59,161 nt of DNA from Bacteroidales bacterium. GTDB taxonomy: Bacteria > Bacteroidota > Bacteroidia > Bacteroidales > P3. The notes below the pieces were generated by a model. That model was given only the letters and a program-made list of their open reading frames with translations, did no database searches and was not told the DNA's origin. The stretch is from NCBI GenBank assembly GCA_024400505.1, contig JAKSMP010000008.1, positions 1 through 59,161 of the forward strand, read 5' to 3'. The position numbers and the translations under genes are program-made. Positions 1 to 9,478 of the stretch are shown piece by piece (within the stretch, counting starts at the first letter, position 1; every line of letters starts with the position of its first letter).

Positions 1-26
1 TAGGTCGCCGCCAATCTTCTTTATCA

Positions 27-53
27 GGGAGTCCGTTCGGACTCCCTTTTTTT
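27..53 (+). terminator. Intrinsic terminator upstream of lysS
   Basis: An 8-bp GC-rich stem (GGGAGTCC / GGACTCCC) closes a GTTC loop and is followed by seven T. It probably ends a transcript entering from outside the window. Confidence 0.8.
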
Positions 54-128
54 GTGGGCGCGACTTCGCTCCGCTGCCCTTTTTCGCCCTTTTTGCGTTA
101 TTTGGCTGGATAAATCAAAAAAAAATCG

Positions 129-136
129 TATTTTTG
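129..136 (+). promoter_or_regulatory. Promoter -7 element for lysS
   Basis: TATTTTTG followed by C matches the Bacteroidota -7 consensus TAnnTTTG. A TTTG at 101-104 is a possible -33 element, but its spacing of 24 nt is longer than the usual 19-21. The lysS ATG lies 59 nt downstream of the element. Confidence 0.5.
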
Positions 137-195
137 CAATTCCGCTATGGCGGTAGTAATTTAGAGTTATTAATTGATTAATAGATATTTTCTAT

Positions 196-1914
196 ATGGC
201 CGAACTGACCGAACAAGAACAGATTCGTAGAAATTCGTTGAACGAATTAAAAAAACTGGGCATTAATCCCTATCCAGCTGCATTGTATGAGGTGAATGCT
301 AAATCCAGTGAGATTTTAGATCAATATCCTAAGGACAATTCCCTTTACCAAGATATTAGCATTGCTGGTCGCATCATGAGTCGTCGTATAATGGGTGCGG
401 CTTCTTTTGTCGAATTGCAAGATTCTTATGGCCGTATTCAGCTATATATTAAACGTGATGAAATTTGCCCTGATGAGGATAAAACTTTATATAACACTGT
501 TTTTAAACGTTTGTTAGATATCGGAGATATTATTGGTGTTAAAGGTTATGTTTTCGTTACTCAGATGGGTGAAGTATCTATTCATGTGAAAAGTTTGACT
601 GTCCTCAGTAAGAGCCTTCGCCCCCTCCCCATTGTTAAAGAAAAGGATGGTGTTGTATATGATGCTTTTAGCGATCCTGAGCAAAGATATCGTATGCGTT
701 ATGTTGATTTGATTGTTAATCCTCAGGTACGCAAAGTATTTGAACAACGTGCTAAGATTGTGAATACGATGCGTCAGTATTTCAATGAGCAAGGGTATCT
801 TGAAGTTGACACTCCTGTTTTGCAATCTATTCCTGGCGGTGCCGCAGCTCGTCCATTTATTACTCATCATAACGCATTGGATATTGATTTGTATCTTCGT
901 ATTGCGAATGAGTTATATTTAAAGCGCCTTATTGTGGGTGGATATGCTGGTGTGTATGAGTTCAGTCGCAATTTCCGTAATGAAGGTATGGATAGAACCC
1001 ATAATCCCGAGTTTACTTGCATGGAGATTTACGTCGCATACAAAGACTATAACTGGATGATGGAGTTTGTGGAAACCATGCTTAGTCGTATTGCCATGAC
1101 GCTTCATAATACTACCAAGGTCAATGTTTGGGGTAATGAAATCGATTTCAAACCTCCTTTCCGTCGTGCGCCAATGTGTGAACTTATCAAAGAGCATACT
1201 GGCTATGATGTTTCTGATATGACTGAAGAACAACTCCGTGACACCTGCAAGGCTCTCAATGTGGAGATTGATGACACCATGGGTAAGGGTAAGTTGATTG
1301 ATGCAATATTTGGTGAGAAATGTGAACACACTCTCATTCAGCCCACCTTTGTTACGGACTATCCTATTGAGATGTCGCCTCTCTGTAAGCGTCATCGTGA
1401 TAATCCCAATCTTACTGAGCGTTTTGAGCTCTTTGTGAATGGTAAAGAACTTGCTAATGCATACAGTGAATTGAATGATCCTATTGACCAGCTTGGTCGT
1501 TTCCAAGAGCAGCTCCGTTTGAGTGAGAAGGGTGATGATGAGGCTATGTTCATTGATATGGACTTTGTCCGCGCATTGGAATTTGGCATGCCTCCCACCT
1601 CTGGTATGGGCATCGGTATTGATCGTTTGGTGATGATGATGACAGGAGAGCAAAGTATTCAGGATGTATTGCTCTTCCCACAGATGAAGCCCGAGAAGAA
1701 AGCTGTAGTTACGTCTGATGAGGATTTTGTAAACCATGGTGTTGCCGCTGAGTGGGTTCCCATGCTCCGTAAATCTGGTATTAACACTTTGAGTCAACTC
1801 AAAGAAGCTAATCCCAATAAACTTTACAACGATTTGAATGGTTTGCGCAAGAAAAATAAACTTGATATTCCTCCTGTGCAGAAAGAAACTGTAGAAGCTT
1901 GGATAAACGCATAA
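196..1914 (+). CDS. lysS: Lysyl-tRNA synthetase (class II)
   Basis: Cytoplasmic enzyme that charges tRNA-Lys with lysine using ATP. The protein has 572 residues: an N-terminal OB-fold anticodon-binding domain (about 55-150) and a class II catalytic core with motif 2 (FRNEG at 260-264) and motif 3 (GMGIGIDRL near 470-479). It is longer than the roughly 505-residue enterobacterial enzyme because of a C-terminal tail of about 65 residues ([14 protein letters not shown] onward) that resembles a helix-hairpin-helix module; from memory, such a tail is common in Bacteroidota LysS. The ATG follows a TAnnTTTG promoter element, and a strong terminator follows the stop codon, so the gene is probably transcribed alone. 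The identification is secure. Confidence 0.97.
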   Translation: MAELTEQEQIRRNSLNELKKLGINPYPAALYEVNAKSSEILDQYPKDNSLYQDISIAGRIMSRRIMGAASFVELQDSYGRIQLYIKRDEICPDEDKTLYNTVFKRLLDIGDIIGVKGYVFVTQMGEVSIHVKSLTVLSKSLRPLPIVKEKDGVVYDAFSDPEQRYRMRYVDLIVNPQVRKVFEQRAKIVNTMRQYFNEQGYLEVDTPVLQSIPGGAAARPFITHHNALDIDLYLRIANELYLKRLIVGGYAGVYEFSRNFRNEGMDRTHNPEFTCMEIYVAYKDYNWMMEFVETMLSRIAMTLHNTTKVNVWGNEIDFKPPFRRAPMCELIKEHTGYDVSDMTEEQLRDTCKALNVEIDDTMGKGKLIDAIFGEKCEHTLIQPTFVTDYPIEMSPLCKRHRDNPNLTERFELFVNGKELANAYSELNDPIDQLGRFQEQLRLSEKGDDEAMFIDMDFVRALEFGMPPTSGMGIGIDRLVMMMTGEQSIQDVLLFPQMKPEKKAVVTSDEDFVNHGVAAEWVPMLRKSGINTLSQLKEANPNKLYNDLNGLRKKNKLDIPPVQKETVEAWINA

Positions 1915-1928
1915 GTGTCATTCATTTT

Positions 1929-1972
1929 AAGGGTTCTAGTCAGTGCCTGGGGCAACGCTAGAACCCTTTTTA
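1929..1972 (+). terminator. lysS terminator
   Basis: An 11-bp stem AAGGGTTCTAG / CTAGAACCCTT, with an inner TGCC/GGCA extension, runs into a T-rich tract. It lies 15 nt after the lysS stop. The hydrolase frame that extends upstream through it is therefore unlikely to start before 1985. Confidence 0.85.
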
Positions 1973-1984
1973 TATTTTCATGTC

Positions 1985-2617
1985 ATGGAAGTCAAACAAT
2001 TTGTTTTTAATCATTTTCAAGTCAACTGCTTCGTCCTATGGGATAAGAATACGCATGGCTGTATGATTGTTGATCCTGGTTGTGAAACACCTTATGAGGC
2101 AGAATCTCTTTATCAATTTATAGAGAAGAATCAGCTGAAGGTGGAAAGAATTTTGCTTACTCACCCTCATATTGACCATGTGTGTGGTTTGCCCGAAGTG
2201 TGCAACCATTATCAGTTACCTGTGAGTATGCATGCCGAGGGAGAAAAGACGCTCCTTCAGGCTGAACTGTATGGCTCTGTGATGGCCTTTCGTGTAAATG
2301 ATATTGATAAAGTTCAAATATCCTCAATAAGTGATGGTGAAATGTTGGGTAATGTAGAATGCCGTTATGTTCCTGGCCATTGCCCAGGCAGCATGGCTTT
2401 TGTGTTGCACGAAGACAAGATGGTGCTTACAGGTGATGCTCTTTTCCGAGGCAGCATAGGGAGAACAGATTTGCCGGGTGGCAATTATGATATTCTGATG
2501 AATAGTATCCGTACCAAATTGATGACTCTTCCCGGTGAGTATGAAATCTTGCCTGGTCATGGCGATGTTAGCAGTATTGGTGAAGAGGAAATGTACAACG
2601 GATTCTTGAATGCTTAA
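1985..2617 (+). CDS. MBL-fold metallo-hydrolase (glyoxalase II-like)
   Basis: A 210-residue metallo-beta-lactamase-fold hydrolase, probably cytoplasmic. The metal-binding signature THPHIDH (HxHxDH) is present near residues 58-64. Further ligands are the His of the PGHCPGS block, the Asp of LTGDALF and the His of LPGHGD, all typical of glyoxalase II and related persulfide dioxygenase or thioesterase enzymes. The open frame extends 14 codons upstream, but those codons overlap the lysS terminator; the ATG before EVKQF, 12 nt past the hairpin, is the sensible start. ung follows after 12 nt and is probably co-transcribed. The real substrate cannot be read from sequence. Confidence 0.85.
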   Translation: MEVKQFVFNHFQVNCFVLWDKNTHGCMIVDPGCETPYEAESLYQFIEKNQLKVERILLTHPHIDHVCGLPEVCNHYQLPVSMHAEGEKTLLQAELYGSVMAFRVNDIDKVQISSISDGEMLGNVECRYVPGHCPGSMAFVLHEDKMVLTGDALFRGSIGRTDLPGGNYDILMNSIRTKLMTLPGEYEILPGHGDVSSIGEEEMYNGFLNA

Positions 2618-2629
2618 TGGTTATTCAAT

Positions 2630-3310
2630 ATGATTTCACCAAAGATTGATCCTTCATGGTTAGAGGTATTGAGACCTCAGTTTGAGTCTCCCTATTTTGC
2701 TCAGCTCAAAGATTTCTTGGTAGCAGAACGCCAGCAATACGTTTGCTATCCTAAGGGTAAAGATATTTTTGCTGCATTTGATCACACTCCCTTTGACAAA
2801 GTGAAAGTAGTTATTCTGGGTCAAGATCCATATCATGAACCTGGACAAGCACATGGCCTTTGCTTTTCAGTACCACAAGGGGTGTCTGTACCTCCGTCGT
2901 TGGTGAATATTATCAAAGAAATTAATTCAGACCTAGGAACGACTATTCCACTAACATGTGGGGATTTGGTTGGATGGGCAAATCAAGGCGTTCTTTTGCT
3001 TAACTCCACCCTTACAGTTCGTGCTCATGAAGCCGCATCTCATCAGGGTCATGGTTGGGAGACATTTACCGATGCTGCTATACAAGCTCTGTCTCAACAA
3101 CGTGAGGGTCTGGTGTTCATGTTGTGGGGTAGTTTTGCTATAAGCAAGGCTCGTTATATAGACCGTAATCGGCACTTGGTACTTACTGCCCCGCATCCTT
3201 CTCCTTTGTCTGCCTATCGGGGGTTCTTTGGTTGTAAGCATTTTTCTCAGTGCAATGCCTTTCTGTATCAGCGAGGCTTGACTCCCATTGATTGGACAAA
3301 GATAGGTTGA
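2630..3310 (+). CDS. ung: Uracil-DNA glycosylase (family 1)
   Basis: Removes uracil from DNA to start base excision repair. The 226-residue protein has the expected family-1 length and motifs: the water-activating loop [14 protein letters not shown] near residues 63-76, where D65 is the catalytic Asp, and the leucine-intercalation loop [13 protein letters not shown] near the C-terminus. It starts 12 nt after the MBL hydrolase gene, so the two are likely co-transcribed. It is followed by a long bidirectional terminator. Confidence 0.96.
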   Translation: MISPKIDPSWLEVLRPQFESPYFAQLKDFLVAERQQYVCYPKGKDIFAAFDHTPFDKVKVVILGQDPYHEPGQAHGLCFSVPQGVSVPPSLVNIIKEINSDLGTTIPLTCGDLVGWANQGVLLLNSTLTVRAHEAASHQGHGWETFTDAAIQALSQQREGLVFMLWGSFAISKARYIDRNRHLVLTAPHPSPLSAYRGFFGCKHFSQCNAFLYQRGLTPIDWTKIG

Positions 3311-3319
3311 TGTAGTCTT

Positions 3320-3378
3320 GAATAATCGAAAGCCTCTCTTGTAGATGTATATCTGCCAAGAGAGGCTTTCGATTATTC
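3320..3378. terminator. Bidirectional terminator between ung and the TonB receptor gene
   Basis: A perfect 22-bp inverted repeat (3320-3341 with 3357-3378, arm GAATAATCGAAAGCCTCTC...) with a 15-nt loop lies between convergent genes. It is A/T-flanked on both sides and can act on both strands. Confidence 0.85.
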
Positions 3379-3394
3379 TGTTAGGCTGTATTTC

Positions 3395-5707
3395 CTAGAA
3401 ACTTAAAGATGCGCCAACAGACCAAAGAATGGGCAATTGGTCGATTCTTGCAAAAGTGATACGATCGAAATAGAATATATTATTGCGATTGTAAACATTG
3501 GTAACACTTACGTTGATGTCAAGTATGGATCGTTTCCCGATGGAAAAACGTCGTTTGCCACTGATGTCAAGTCGATGATAGTTTGGCAGACGTCCGCCAT
3601 AGAGCTCTCCATAGATCAAACCGAATGATCCATTTGTTTGAGTGTAATCTGTGTTGATACCATCAGCGAATGTGATATTTTCGTACATGCCTTGTGTCTG
3701 AGTAAAAGGAAATCCGCTACCATAACTCCATCTACCGCTAATCTCCCATTGGTGCTGATCTCCTAGTTTGACTGTGGTAAGAAGGTTGATGGTTTGTCTG
3801 CGGTCGTAGTGAGGGAAGTAAGTTTGAAGTTCATCGGTTCGTTTTACCCAACCTAGTGAATATGTAGCCCAAAGGTAAATCCAATCTATGTCGTAGCACA
3901 AACTGAAATCGGTGCCATATGCCATGCCGTTCTCAATAATAAAATCGCTAAGAAGGTATTCGGGCTTCTCATAGGAACCGCCTTGTTGGTATGCAGCATC
4001 ATTGGCGTCAAATTGTTTATTCCTATTGGAATTAAGCAGTTGAGAGAAGTTCTTGAAATAGATTTCGGCATTACCGGTGAGCTGAGGTGTGAAATCGTAT
4101 TCTGCACCTAGGATAATGTGCTGAGAACGCTGGACGCAACTGGTTATTTCTTCGCCTTGAAACGTTCCGGGAATATGGAGTGCACCAGAACCTGTAAGGA
4201 ATCCGTTAAATAGGTTTACAATGTCGTTATCGGAACGTGCGTCCAAGAATATTTGGCTATAGAATCCACCAGCACCCTTGATTCGGAACTTATCTGTAGC
4301 ATTGTATTTAACAGAGATTCTGGGCTCTAAACAAGGAGTGTTCAGTGATGCATAGTATTGGAATCTTAGTCCTGGGTTCACTAGCCATTTGCCAGATGTA
4401 AGTTTATAGGTGATGTAAGCGGCTAGGCTGTTAGTGTTCTCATTCTGGCTGCCATCCACGCCATAGGCGTTAGTATAGCTATAGTCTGTAGAATACATCT
4501 CCATGGCAAGGCCATATTTGATGCTATTGCTACCGATGTAATTTGTGATATCCAAACCCATATTGAAGCCACTGATGCCACTATGTTTATCGGCATTGGA
4601 AGCATCTTTGAGCGTGATAAGGTAATCGGAATAGGCTACATGGCCTTGGAGGATGGAGCTAGAACCAGTTACCAGCATAAAGTTGGTGCCTAGTCCTTTG
4701 TTCTTCCAATGGTAGTCGGCAAGACCTTGATAATTGCTTACGCTATCATCAAAGTTGAATCCGAAAAAGCTGATTTTGCTGCCTGTGCCAGAATTAATTG
4801 TCAGTTTCCCGTATAAATCCAAGAAGTCGTAGGGTAGGGTGCTGCTGATGTAAGGGTATATGAATTCTGAGGTTTTAGATAAGAAGGAATTCTTGGCCGA
4901 AATAAGATAAGTGATGGTGGAATGATTATCTCCTTTTTCTTTCTTGAGAGGGCCCTCTAAGATTAGGTTGGCTCCAAATGTATTGAATCCAACTTTTCCA
5001 CTATGTCGCTTTTTGTTTCCGTCGCGCGTGTTGATGTCCATCACAGATGAAAGTCGTCCGCCGTATTCTGCCCCAAATCCACCAGAATAAATATCGGCAT
5101 TGAGAATGATGTCTGTCTCAAAGATAGAATAGAGACCGATGGAGTGGAAAGGATTGTAGGCTATCATACCATCCAGTAAGCAGAGGTTTTGTATCATTGA
5201 TCCGCCGCGGATATATAATTGTCCACCCTGGTCGCCAGTAGAGTTGACGCCGGGTAATACCTGCATGTATTGGGCCAGGTCGGCAGTGCCTCCGATTGAA
5301 GGCATCTGCATGATTTGTGCTGCCGATATTTTTTCCACAGAAACCTGTGTTTGCAATTTGCGCTCTTCTGTGCGATTGTCGCTAATGGTTACCGTCTTGA
5401 GTGTCTTGCTCTCTGTGTTGAGCGTTATGTTGCGCACAATGGTTTCCCCTTTCTTGATGGTGATTTTCTCGGTATATTCTTGGTATCCCATGAACCTTAC
5501 GCGTAGCGTGTACTCGCCAGCCGGCATCTTATTGATAAGATAAAATCCGTTGATATCAGTGGCATTGCCATATTTGGTTCCGTCCAACACCACATTGGCA
5601 AATGGGATAGCTTCGCCTGATTCGCCATCGGTCAACAGACCTTTGATGGTTTGAGCATTGAGGGTGACAACACTGATAAATAGGAATAATAGTAATATAC
5701 GTTTCAT
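3395..5707 (-). CDS. TonB-dependent outer-membrane receptor with carboxypeptidase-regulatory-like domain
   Basis: Gated outer-membrane beta-barrel that takes up a ligand using TonB energy. The 770 residues comprise a signal peptide (1-18, ending NAQ), a carboxypeptidase-D regulatory-like beta-sandwich (about 20-105), a plug domain (about 125-235, with VLPGVNSTGDQGGQLYIRGG) and a 22-strand-type barrel ending in a terminal Phe. No SusD partner is adjacent, so this is not a canonical polysaccharide-utilisation pair. It lies 6 nt downstream of holA in the same direction. The ligand (iron complex, cobalamin, peptide or another) cannot be decided. Confidence 0.88.
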   Translation of the reverse strand: MKRILLLFLFISVVTLNAQTIKGLLTDGESGEAIPFANVVLDGTKYGNATDINGFYLINKMPAGEYTLRVRFMGYQEYTEKITIKKGETIVRNITLNTESKTLKTVTISDNRTEERKLQTQVSVEKISAAQIMQMPSIGGTADLAQYMQVLPGVNSTGDQGGQLYIRGGSMIQNLCLLDGMIAYNPFHSIGLYSIFETDIILNADIYSGGFGAEYGGRLSSVMDINTRDGNKKRHSGKVGFNTFGANLILEGPLKKEKGDNHSTITYLISAKNSFLSKTSEFIYPYISSTLPYDFLDLYGKLTINSGTGSKISFFGFNFDDSVSNYQGLADYHWKNKGLGTNFMLVTGSSSILQGHVAYSDYLITLKDASNADKHSGISGFNMGLDITNYIGSNSIKYGLAMEMYSTDYSYTNAYGVDGSQNENTNSLAAYITYKLTSGKWLVNPGLRFQYYASLNTPCLEPRISVKYNATDKFRIKGAGGFYSQIFLDARSDNDIVNLFNGFLTGSGALHIPGTFQGEEITSCVQRSQHIILGAEYDFTPQLTGNAEIYFKNFSQLLNSNRNKQFDANDAAYQQGGSYEKPEYLLSDFIIENGMAYGTDFSLCYDIDWIYLWATYSLGWVKRTDELQTYFPHYDRRQTINLLTTVKLGDQHQWEISGRWSYGSGFPFTQTQGMYENITFADGINTDYTQTNGSFGLIYGELYGGRLPNYHRLDISGKRRFSIGKRSILDINVSVTNVYNRNNIFYFDRITFARIDQLPILWSVGASLSF

Positions 5708-5713
5708 CTATGA

Positions 5714-6727
5714 TTAGTGAATGATTTTGAAAATTAGTTCTTTGAGGATTTCACCTTCGGTGAAAGTTCCTACGGCTGTGATTCCTTTTACACGAAGGTC
5801 GGCTTCGTGCAGATAACCGATGCAGCTGGCCAGTTTGCCAAGAGAGTAGTTGCGAGCTGCGGCTTGATAATCTTTGAGGTAATAGGGGTGTACGCCAATC
5901 ATCTTGGCAGCATCTGCAGGATTAGGGGTTTGGTGCAGAATCATTATTTTGATAAAATAACCATACAACAATCCTAGCAGAGGAATGATGCTATTCCCTT
6001 TGGGGTTGGCGGCAAAGTAGTTGATAATCTTGTTGCATCTCACTACGTCGCGGTTCCCGATGGCTTTTTGCAGTTCAAAGGAATTGTATTCTTTGCTGAT
6101 GCCGATATTGCGTTCAATCACATCTTCGGTGATGTCGGAGCCTGCGGGTATGTTGATGAATACTTTGTTGAGTTCGTTTGCCAGTTTGCTGAGATTGTTA
6201 CCCGTGAATTCTGCTATGAGGGTGGCCCCTTGAGGTGAGATCCGATAGCCTTGCTGGTTTACGTAAGTGCCTATCCAGTTGGTGAGGTTGTCGTCTTTTA
6301 TCTGTTTTGTTTCAACGATTATGCCAACTTTGTCGATGGCCTTATAGGCGCGGGTACGCTTGTCGAGTTTCTTATTCCTATAGCAAAAGACCAAGATGGT
6401 TTGGTTGTGTGGGTGCTCAAGATAGTCGGCCACTTGCTCCCAAGGGTGTGATTGAGTTTCTATGTCTTGGGCCTCTTTCACCATCACCAATTTGTGTTGC
6501 GACATCATGGGGAATTGCTTGGCTGTGGCGATTACGTCCTCCATCACAGTCTCTCGACCATAGACTACACACTGGTCGAAATCACGAAGGCTTTCATCTA
6601 CAATATTGTTTTCGAAATAGTCTTGCACTATATCGATATAATAGTTCTCTTCACCTGTAATCAAATATACTGGGGCGAAGATTCCGGCTTTTATGTTGTC
6701 AATTAACTGTTTATAGTCTTGTGTCAT
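5714..6727 (-). CDS. holA: DNA polymerase III delta subunit
   Basis: The 337-residue delta subunit of the clamp loader, which opens the beta sliding clamp during replication. N-terminal features typical of HolA are visible: PVYLITGEENYYID near residues 19-32, followed by an AAA+-like fold and helical domains with FTGNNLSKLANELNK near residues 170-184 and the C-terminal collar domain. Length and order fit the family. It is transcribed toward the TonB receptor gene with a 6-nt gap, and a promoter-like TAACTTTG lies about 64 nt upstream. Confidence 0.93.
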   Translation of the reverse strand: MTQDYKQLIDNIKAGIFAPVYLITGEENYYIDIVQDYFENNIVDESLRDFDQCVVYGRETVMEDVIATAKQFPMMSQHKLVMVKEAQDIETQSHPWEQVADYLEHPHNQTILVFCYRNKKLDKRTRAYKAIDKVGIIVETKQIKDDNLTNWIGTYVNQQGYRISPQGATLIAEFTGNNLSKLANELNKVFINIPAGSDITEDVIERNIGISKEYNSFELQKAIGNRDVVRCNKIINYFAANPKGNSIIPLLGLLYGYFIKIMILHQTPNPADAAKMIGVHPYYLKDYQAAARNYSLGKLASCIGYLHEADLRVKGITAVGTFTEGEILKELIFKIIH

Positions 6728-6790
6728 TCTCTTCTAAGAGTGCGAGTTGCTTCTTATTATATAATTCGTACTATTTATATAATCAAATTG

Positions 6791-6798
6791 CAAAGTTA
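6791..6798 (-). promoter_or_regulatory. Promoter -7 element for holA
   Basis: On the minus strand this reads TAACTTTGC, matching TAnnTTTG, 64 nt upstream of the holA ATG. The -33 region is not convincing. Confidence 0.45.
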
Positions 6799-6922
6799 CG
6801 CTTTTTTTTGTAATAAGATGAAAATATAATCTTAATAAAATATCGCAAGGAGGGTGTCTTGGCGTTTATCCAATTGATAGCCATTTGTTTTGGCTATGGA
6901 TGATTTTCTGCTGTTGTGCTAC

Positions 6923-7531
6923 CTATCGGCTGATTCGACGGATAGAGTGAAGGTGATGAGTGAGTTGGTGATTGTCAGTATTGATGATTCCTTGCTGGGT
7001 GAGCGTGTCAATGCGCACTTGGCCAGAGGCGTGAATGATGCGGTTCTGCCCCATATAAATGCCCACATGGATGATGCGCCCTTGTGGGTTGGCAAAGAAA
7101 CATAGGTCGTCGCATTGGGCATCAGCTAGCGTGTCAATTGGTAAGCCTTGGCCAACTTGTTGGCTAGCGTCTCGGAGCAGTTTAATACCGCATTGCATGA
7201 AGCAAACTTGAGTTAGGCCAGAGCAGTCGATGCCCATTACTGTTCGCCCACCCCAAAGGTAAGGTGCATCCAAATATGTGTTTGTTGCCACTTGGCTAGG
7301 ACTGCTCATATTGCCCATTTGTGCAGGTCGATAAAAACTGTCCATCAAGCGATATTGTTTGTTGTCCACCCATCCGGTGTATCCATCATAGTCGCATTTG
7401 ATGAGGGTCCATTTCTCTTGTATGTCCAGGAGTTCGAACGTATCGTTCTTCAATAGTTGATTGACCATTTCGGCCTTGTCACTAGGGTCAGAGCGCATGG
7501 GCACAGCGCTTAAAAAACAATAAGCCTTCAA
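6923..7531 (-). CDS. SH3b plus NlpC/P60 cysteine peptidase
   Basis: A 202-residue cell-wall peptidase of the kind that cuts gamma-D-Glu-diamino acid bonds in peptidoglycan peptides. An SH3-like domain occupies about residues 5-62 and an NlpC/P60 domain about 85-202. The catalytic triad is visible: C103 in GIDCSGL, H155 in IIHVGIY and H167 in IIHASG. No signal peptide is evident, so it may act on recycled muropeptides in the cytoplasm or be exported in another way. It lies 37 nt after the DUF4294 gene on the same strand. Family assignment is strong; the exact substrate is inferred. Confidence 0.9.
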   Translation of the reverse strand: MKAYCFLSAVPMRSDPSDKAEMVNQLLKNDTFELLDIQEKWTLIKCDYDGYTGWVDNKQYRLMDSFYRPAQMGNMSSPSQVATNTYLDAPYLWGGRTVMGIDCSGLTQVCFMQCGIKLLRDASQQVGQGLPIDTLADAQCDDLCFFANPQGRIIHVGIYMGQNRIIHASGQVRIDTLTQQGIINTDNHQLTHHLHSIRRISR

Positions 7532-7568
7532 GGTGAGAGTCAGTTAATATGTTTGTGAGATTAATCCG

Positions 7569-8165
7569 TTACAATCGTCCGTGTTCTACCGATATGACAA
7601 TGCGGTTGATTAGATTGTCTTCTTTGTTGTGTTTGGGGTCAAAACCTGCTTTGAGGTTGTATCCAAATAGTCGGGCAAAGGTTTGATAGAATCCTGCTCT
7701 GAGTTTGCCTCTAAGTTCATCCACAAGCACGTACGAGGTTCGGCCTGTTTCGCGGTCGATAAGTTTCAGCAAAACTTTTCCTTGCGCAAAAGTGCAGGCT
7801 TTCAGTTCATCACTGAAATCGGCCAGCAAGTCCTTCTCGGCAGCTTTGATTGCTTCCTTGCGGTCTTTTTTGGGCAGGTCGGCTATACGTCTTTCTAGCT
7901 CGTCAAGGCGTTGTTTGCCTATTTTGGCGTAAGGGAGCATCTTCTTCACATTGCGAATCAATTTTTGGTTTTTGCGTATCTCATCTTGGGTCAAAAGAGA
8001 GGATGATTCGCATATCTTCACTTCTTTCAAGCGATAAGAGGGCATGGTGTCGCCATCCACTATCACGCCAGGCCTAATCAATAGGTTAGTGACCACCTGT
8101 CCTTGAGCTTGAAATGCGTTGAATAGGATGAACGCAACTGTTAATATGATGAGTCGGAATCTCAT
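7569..8165 (-). CDS. DUF4294 exported protein
   Basis: A 198-residue protein with a signal peptide (MRFRLI...QAQG, about 1-22). Its body matches what I recall of the Bacteroidota family DUF4294: the VDGDTMPSYRLKEVKI start, a charged helical middle (KKMLPYAKIGKQRLDELE), and a conserved end with RETGRTSYVLVDELRG and GFYQTFARLFGYNLKAGFDP. The role is unknown; the family is widespread in the phylum and the protein is presumably periplasmic. The gene is divergent from the acyltransferase, with 62 nt between the start codons. Confidence 0.8.
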   Translation of the reverse strand: MRFRLIILTVAFILFNAFQAQGQVVTNLLIRPGVIVDGDTMPSYRLKEVKICESSSLLTQDEIRKNQKLIRNVKKMLPYAKIGKQRLDELERRIADLPKKDRKEAIKAAEKDLLADFSDELKACTFAQGKVLLKLIDRETGRTSYVLVDELRGKLRAGFYQTFARLFGYNLKAGFDPKHNKEDNLINRIVISVEHGRL

Positions 8166-8215
8166 AATCGATTTCCTTTTTTTATCAATAACTCAATAAT
8201 GTCGAAAATATTTTG

Positions 8216-8223
8216 TAATTTTG
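8216..8223 (+). promoter_or_regulatory. Promoter -7 element abutting the acyltransferase start
   Basis: TAATTTTGC matches the consensus exactly and lies only 4 nt before the ATG at 8228. Transcription would begin at or within a few nt of the start codon. Confidence 0.5.
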
Positions 8224-8227
8224 CACC

Positions 8228-9478
8228 ATGAAAAATACCTTGGCTGATTTTAACTTTTTTTACACTTTCTTGCGTCCCGGAGTGGACTATGGCACTTACA
8301 ACCATTATCGTAGGGTCATCATCAAAGGTCGTGAAAACCTGCCAGTAGGGGAACACTATATCTTTGCCCCTTGTCATCAAAATGCGCTGATGGATGCACT
8401 ATTGGTGCTTAATATCACGCACAAACCGGTGGCGTTCCTTGCTCGTGCTGATATTTTCCGCCAACCTGCGATTGCTTGGTTTCTCAATTTTCTGCGCATC
8501 AGCCCTGTGTATCGTATTCGCGATGGTCGTGATCAACTCTCGCGCAATGAAGTAGTGTTCAACAACGCTCGCGAGGTAATTGAGTCGGGGATGCCTCTCT
8601 GCTTGATGGCCGAGGGAACACATAATAATAAGCATCAACTCCTTCCATTGGTTAAGGGCATGTTCCGCATAGCGGGTGAGACACAGAAGTCATTGGGTGA
8701 CAAACCTCTGTATATTGTTCCAGTGGGCTTCGATTATGATGAATATCAGCAGCCTTTTGCTAACGTGTGCCTCAATATAGGCAAGCCTATAGATATTCGT
8801 CCGTTTATGGATGAGTATGATACCAATGAGCCTGTTGCGCTCAATCACATGCGCGATGCCCTCGCCGTTGCCCTCAAGGGGCAGATTCATCATGTGTGTG
8901 CCCGTGAACGATACGATGATGAGTTTGCCTATTGCCATCTGCTCACACAAGAGACGCTCCGCAACCTAGGGTTAAAAAACAATGCATGGGGGCGTTTTAT
9001 GGCTCGCAAACATATTTCAGAGCAGATAGCCCAGATGCCAGAAGAGGAACGCCAAGTTTGCTACGACAAGGGTGCTGCATTTGCCGAACGAGTGCAAAAG
9101 AGCGGTGTCCCATTGTGGTTTGCATCTAAAGGATGGACCAAGGGCAAGTCGCTGCTGGCTCTCATTGCAGTGGCTCTCACAGTGTTGGCTATTATCCCCA
9201 TTTGGCAACAGTGGCTTATCTGTAATCTGATTGTATTCTTGCCCACTTACGGTTTCGTTAAGAAGAAGATTGCAGATACTCAATTCCGCAGTTCGGTGAA
9301 CTTTGGGATAAGATTGGCACTTACGTTCTTATACATTTTGATAACGGGTATTGTGTTTATTATCACCAAGGGTTTCTTGTATGCTTTGGGCATGGCAGTG
9401 TTGTGCTTCTTGAGTGTGCATGTCACTTCCCGCATGTTTATCCTCTTGCGGGATGTTTATTATTCTTTCAAGTTTTGA
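8228..9478 (+). CDS. PlsC-type 1-acylglycerol-3-phosphate acyltransferase, membrane-anchored
   Basis: Acyltransferase of the LPLAT family, probably transferring fatty acyl groups to lysophosphatidate or a related lipid. In the 416 residues the catalytic motif reads H50-QNALM-D56, an Hx5D spacing instead of the usual Hx4D. The substrate-binding MAEGTHNN block is near residue 129 and a VPVGFDYDEY block near 167. The last 110 residues contain three or four hydrophobic membrane segments (for example LLALIAVALTVLAIIPIW). The gene stands alone between a divergent and a convergent neighbour. Family confidence is high; the acceptor lipid is uncertain. Confidence 0.85.
   Translation: MKNTLADFNFFYTFLRPGVDYGTYNHYRRVIIKGRENLPVGEHYIFAPCHQNALMDALLVLNITHKPVAFLARADIFRQPAIAWFLNFLRISPVYRIRDGRDQLSRNEVVFNNAREVIESGMPLCLMAEGTHNNKHQLLPLVKGMFRIAGETQKSLGDKPLYIVPVGFDYDEYQQPFANVCLNIGKPIDIRPFMDEYDTNEPVALNHMRDALAVALKGQIHHVCARERYDDEFAYCHLLTQETLRNLGLKNNAWGRFMARKHISEQIAQMPEEERQVCYDKGAAFAERVQKSGVPLWFASKGWTKGKSLLALIAVALTVLAIIPIWQQWLICNLIVFLPTYGFVKKKIADTQFRSSVNFGIRLALTFLYILITGIVFIITKGFLYALGMAVLCFLSVHVTSRMFILLRDVYYSFKF

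Noticed and set aside
1-14. GGTCGCCGCCA at the window edge, which could be a tRNA 3' end with encoded CCA
   Set aside because: Only the acceptor end would be present, and both tRNAs in this window lack an encoded CCA. It cannot be supported without upstream sequence.
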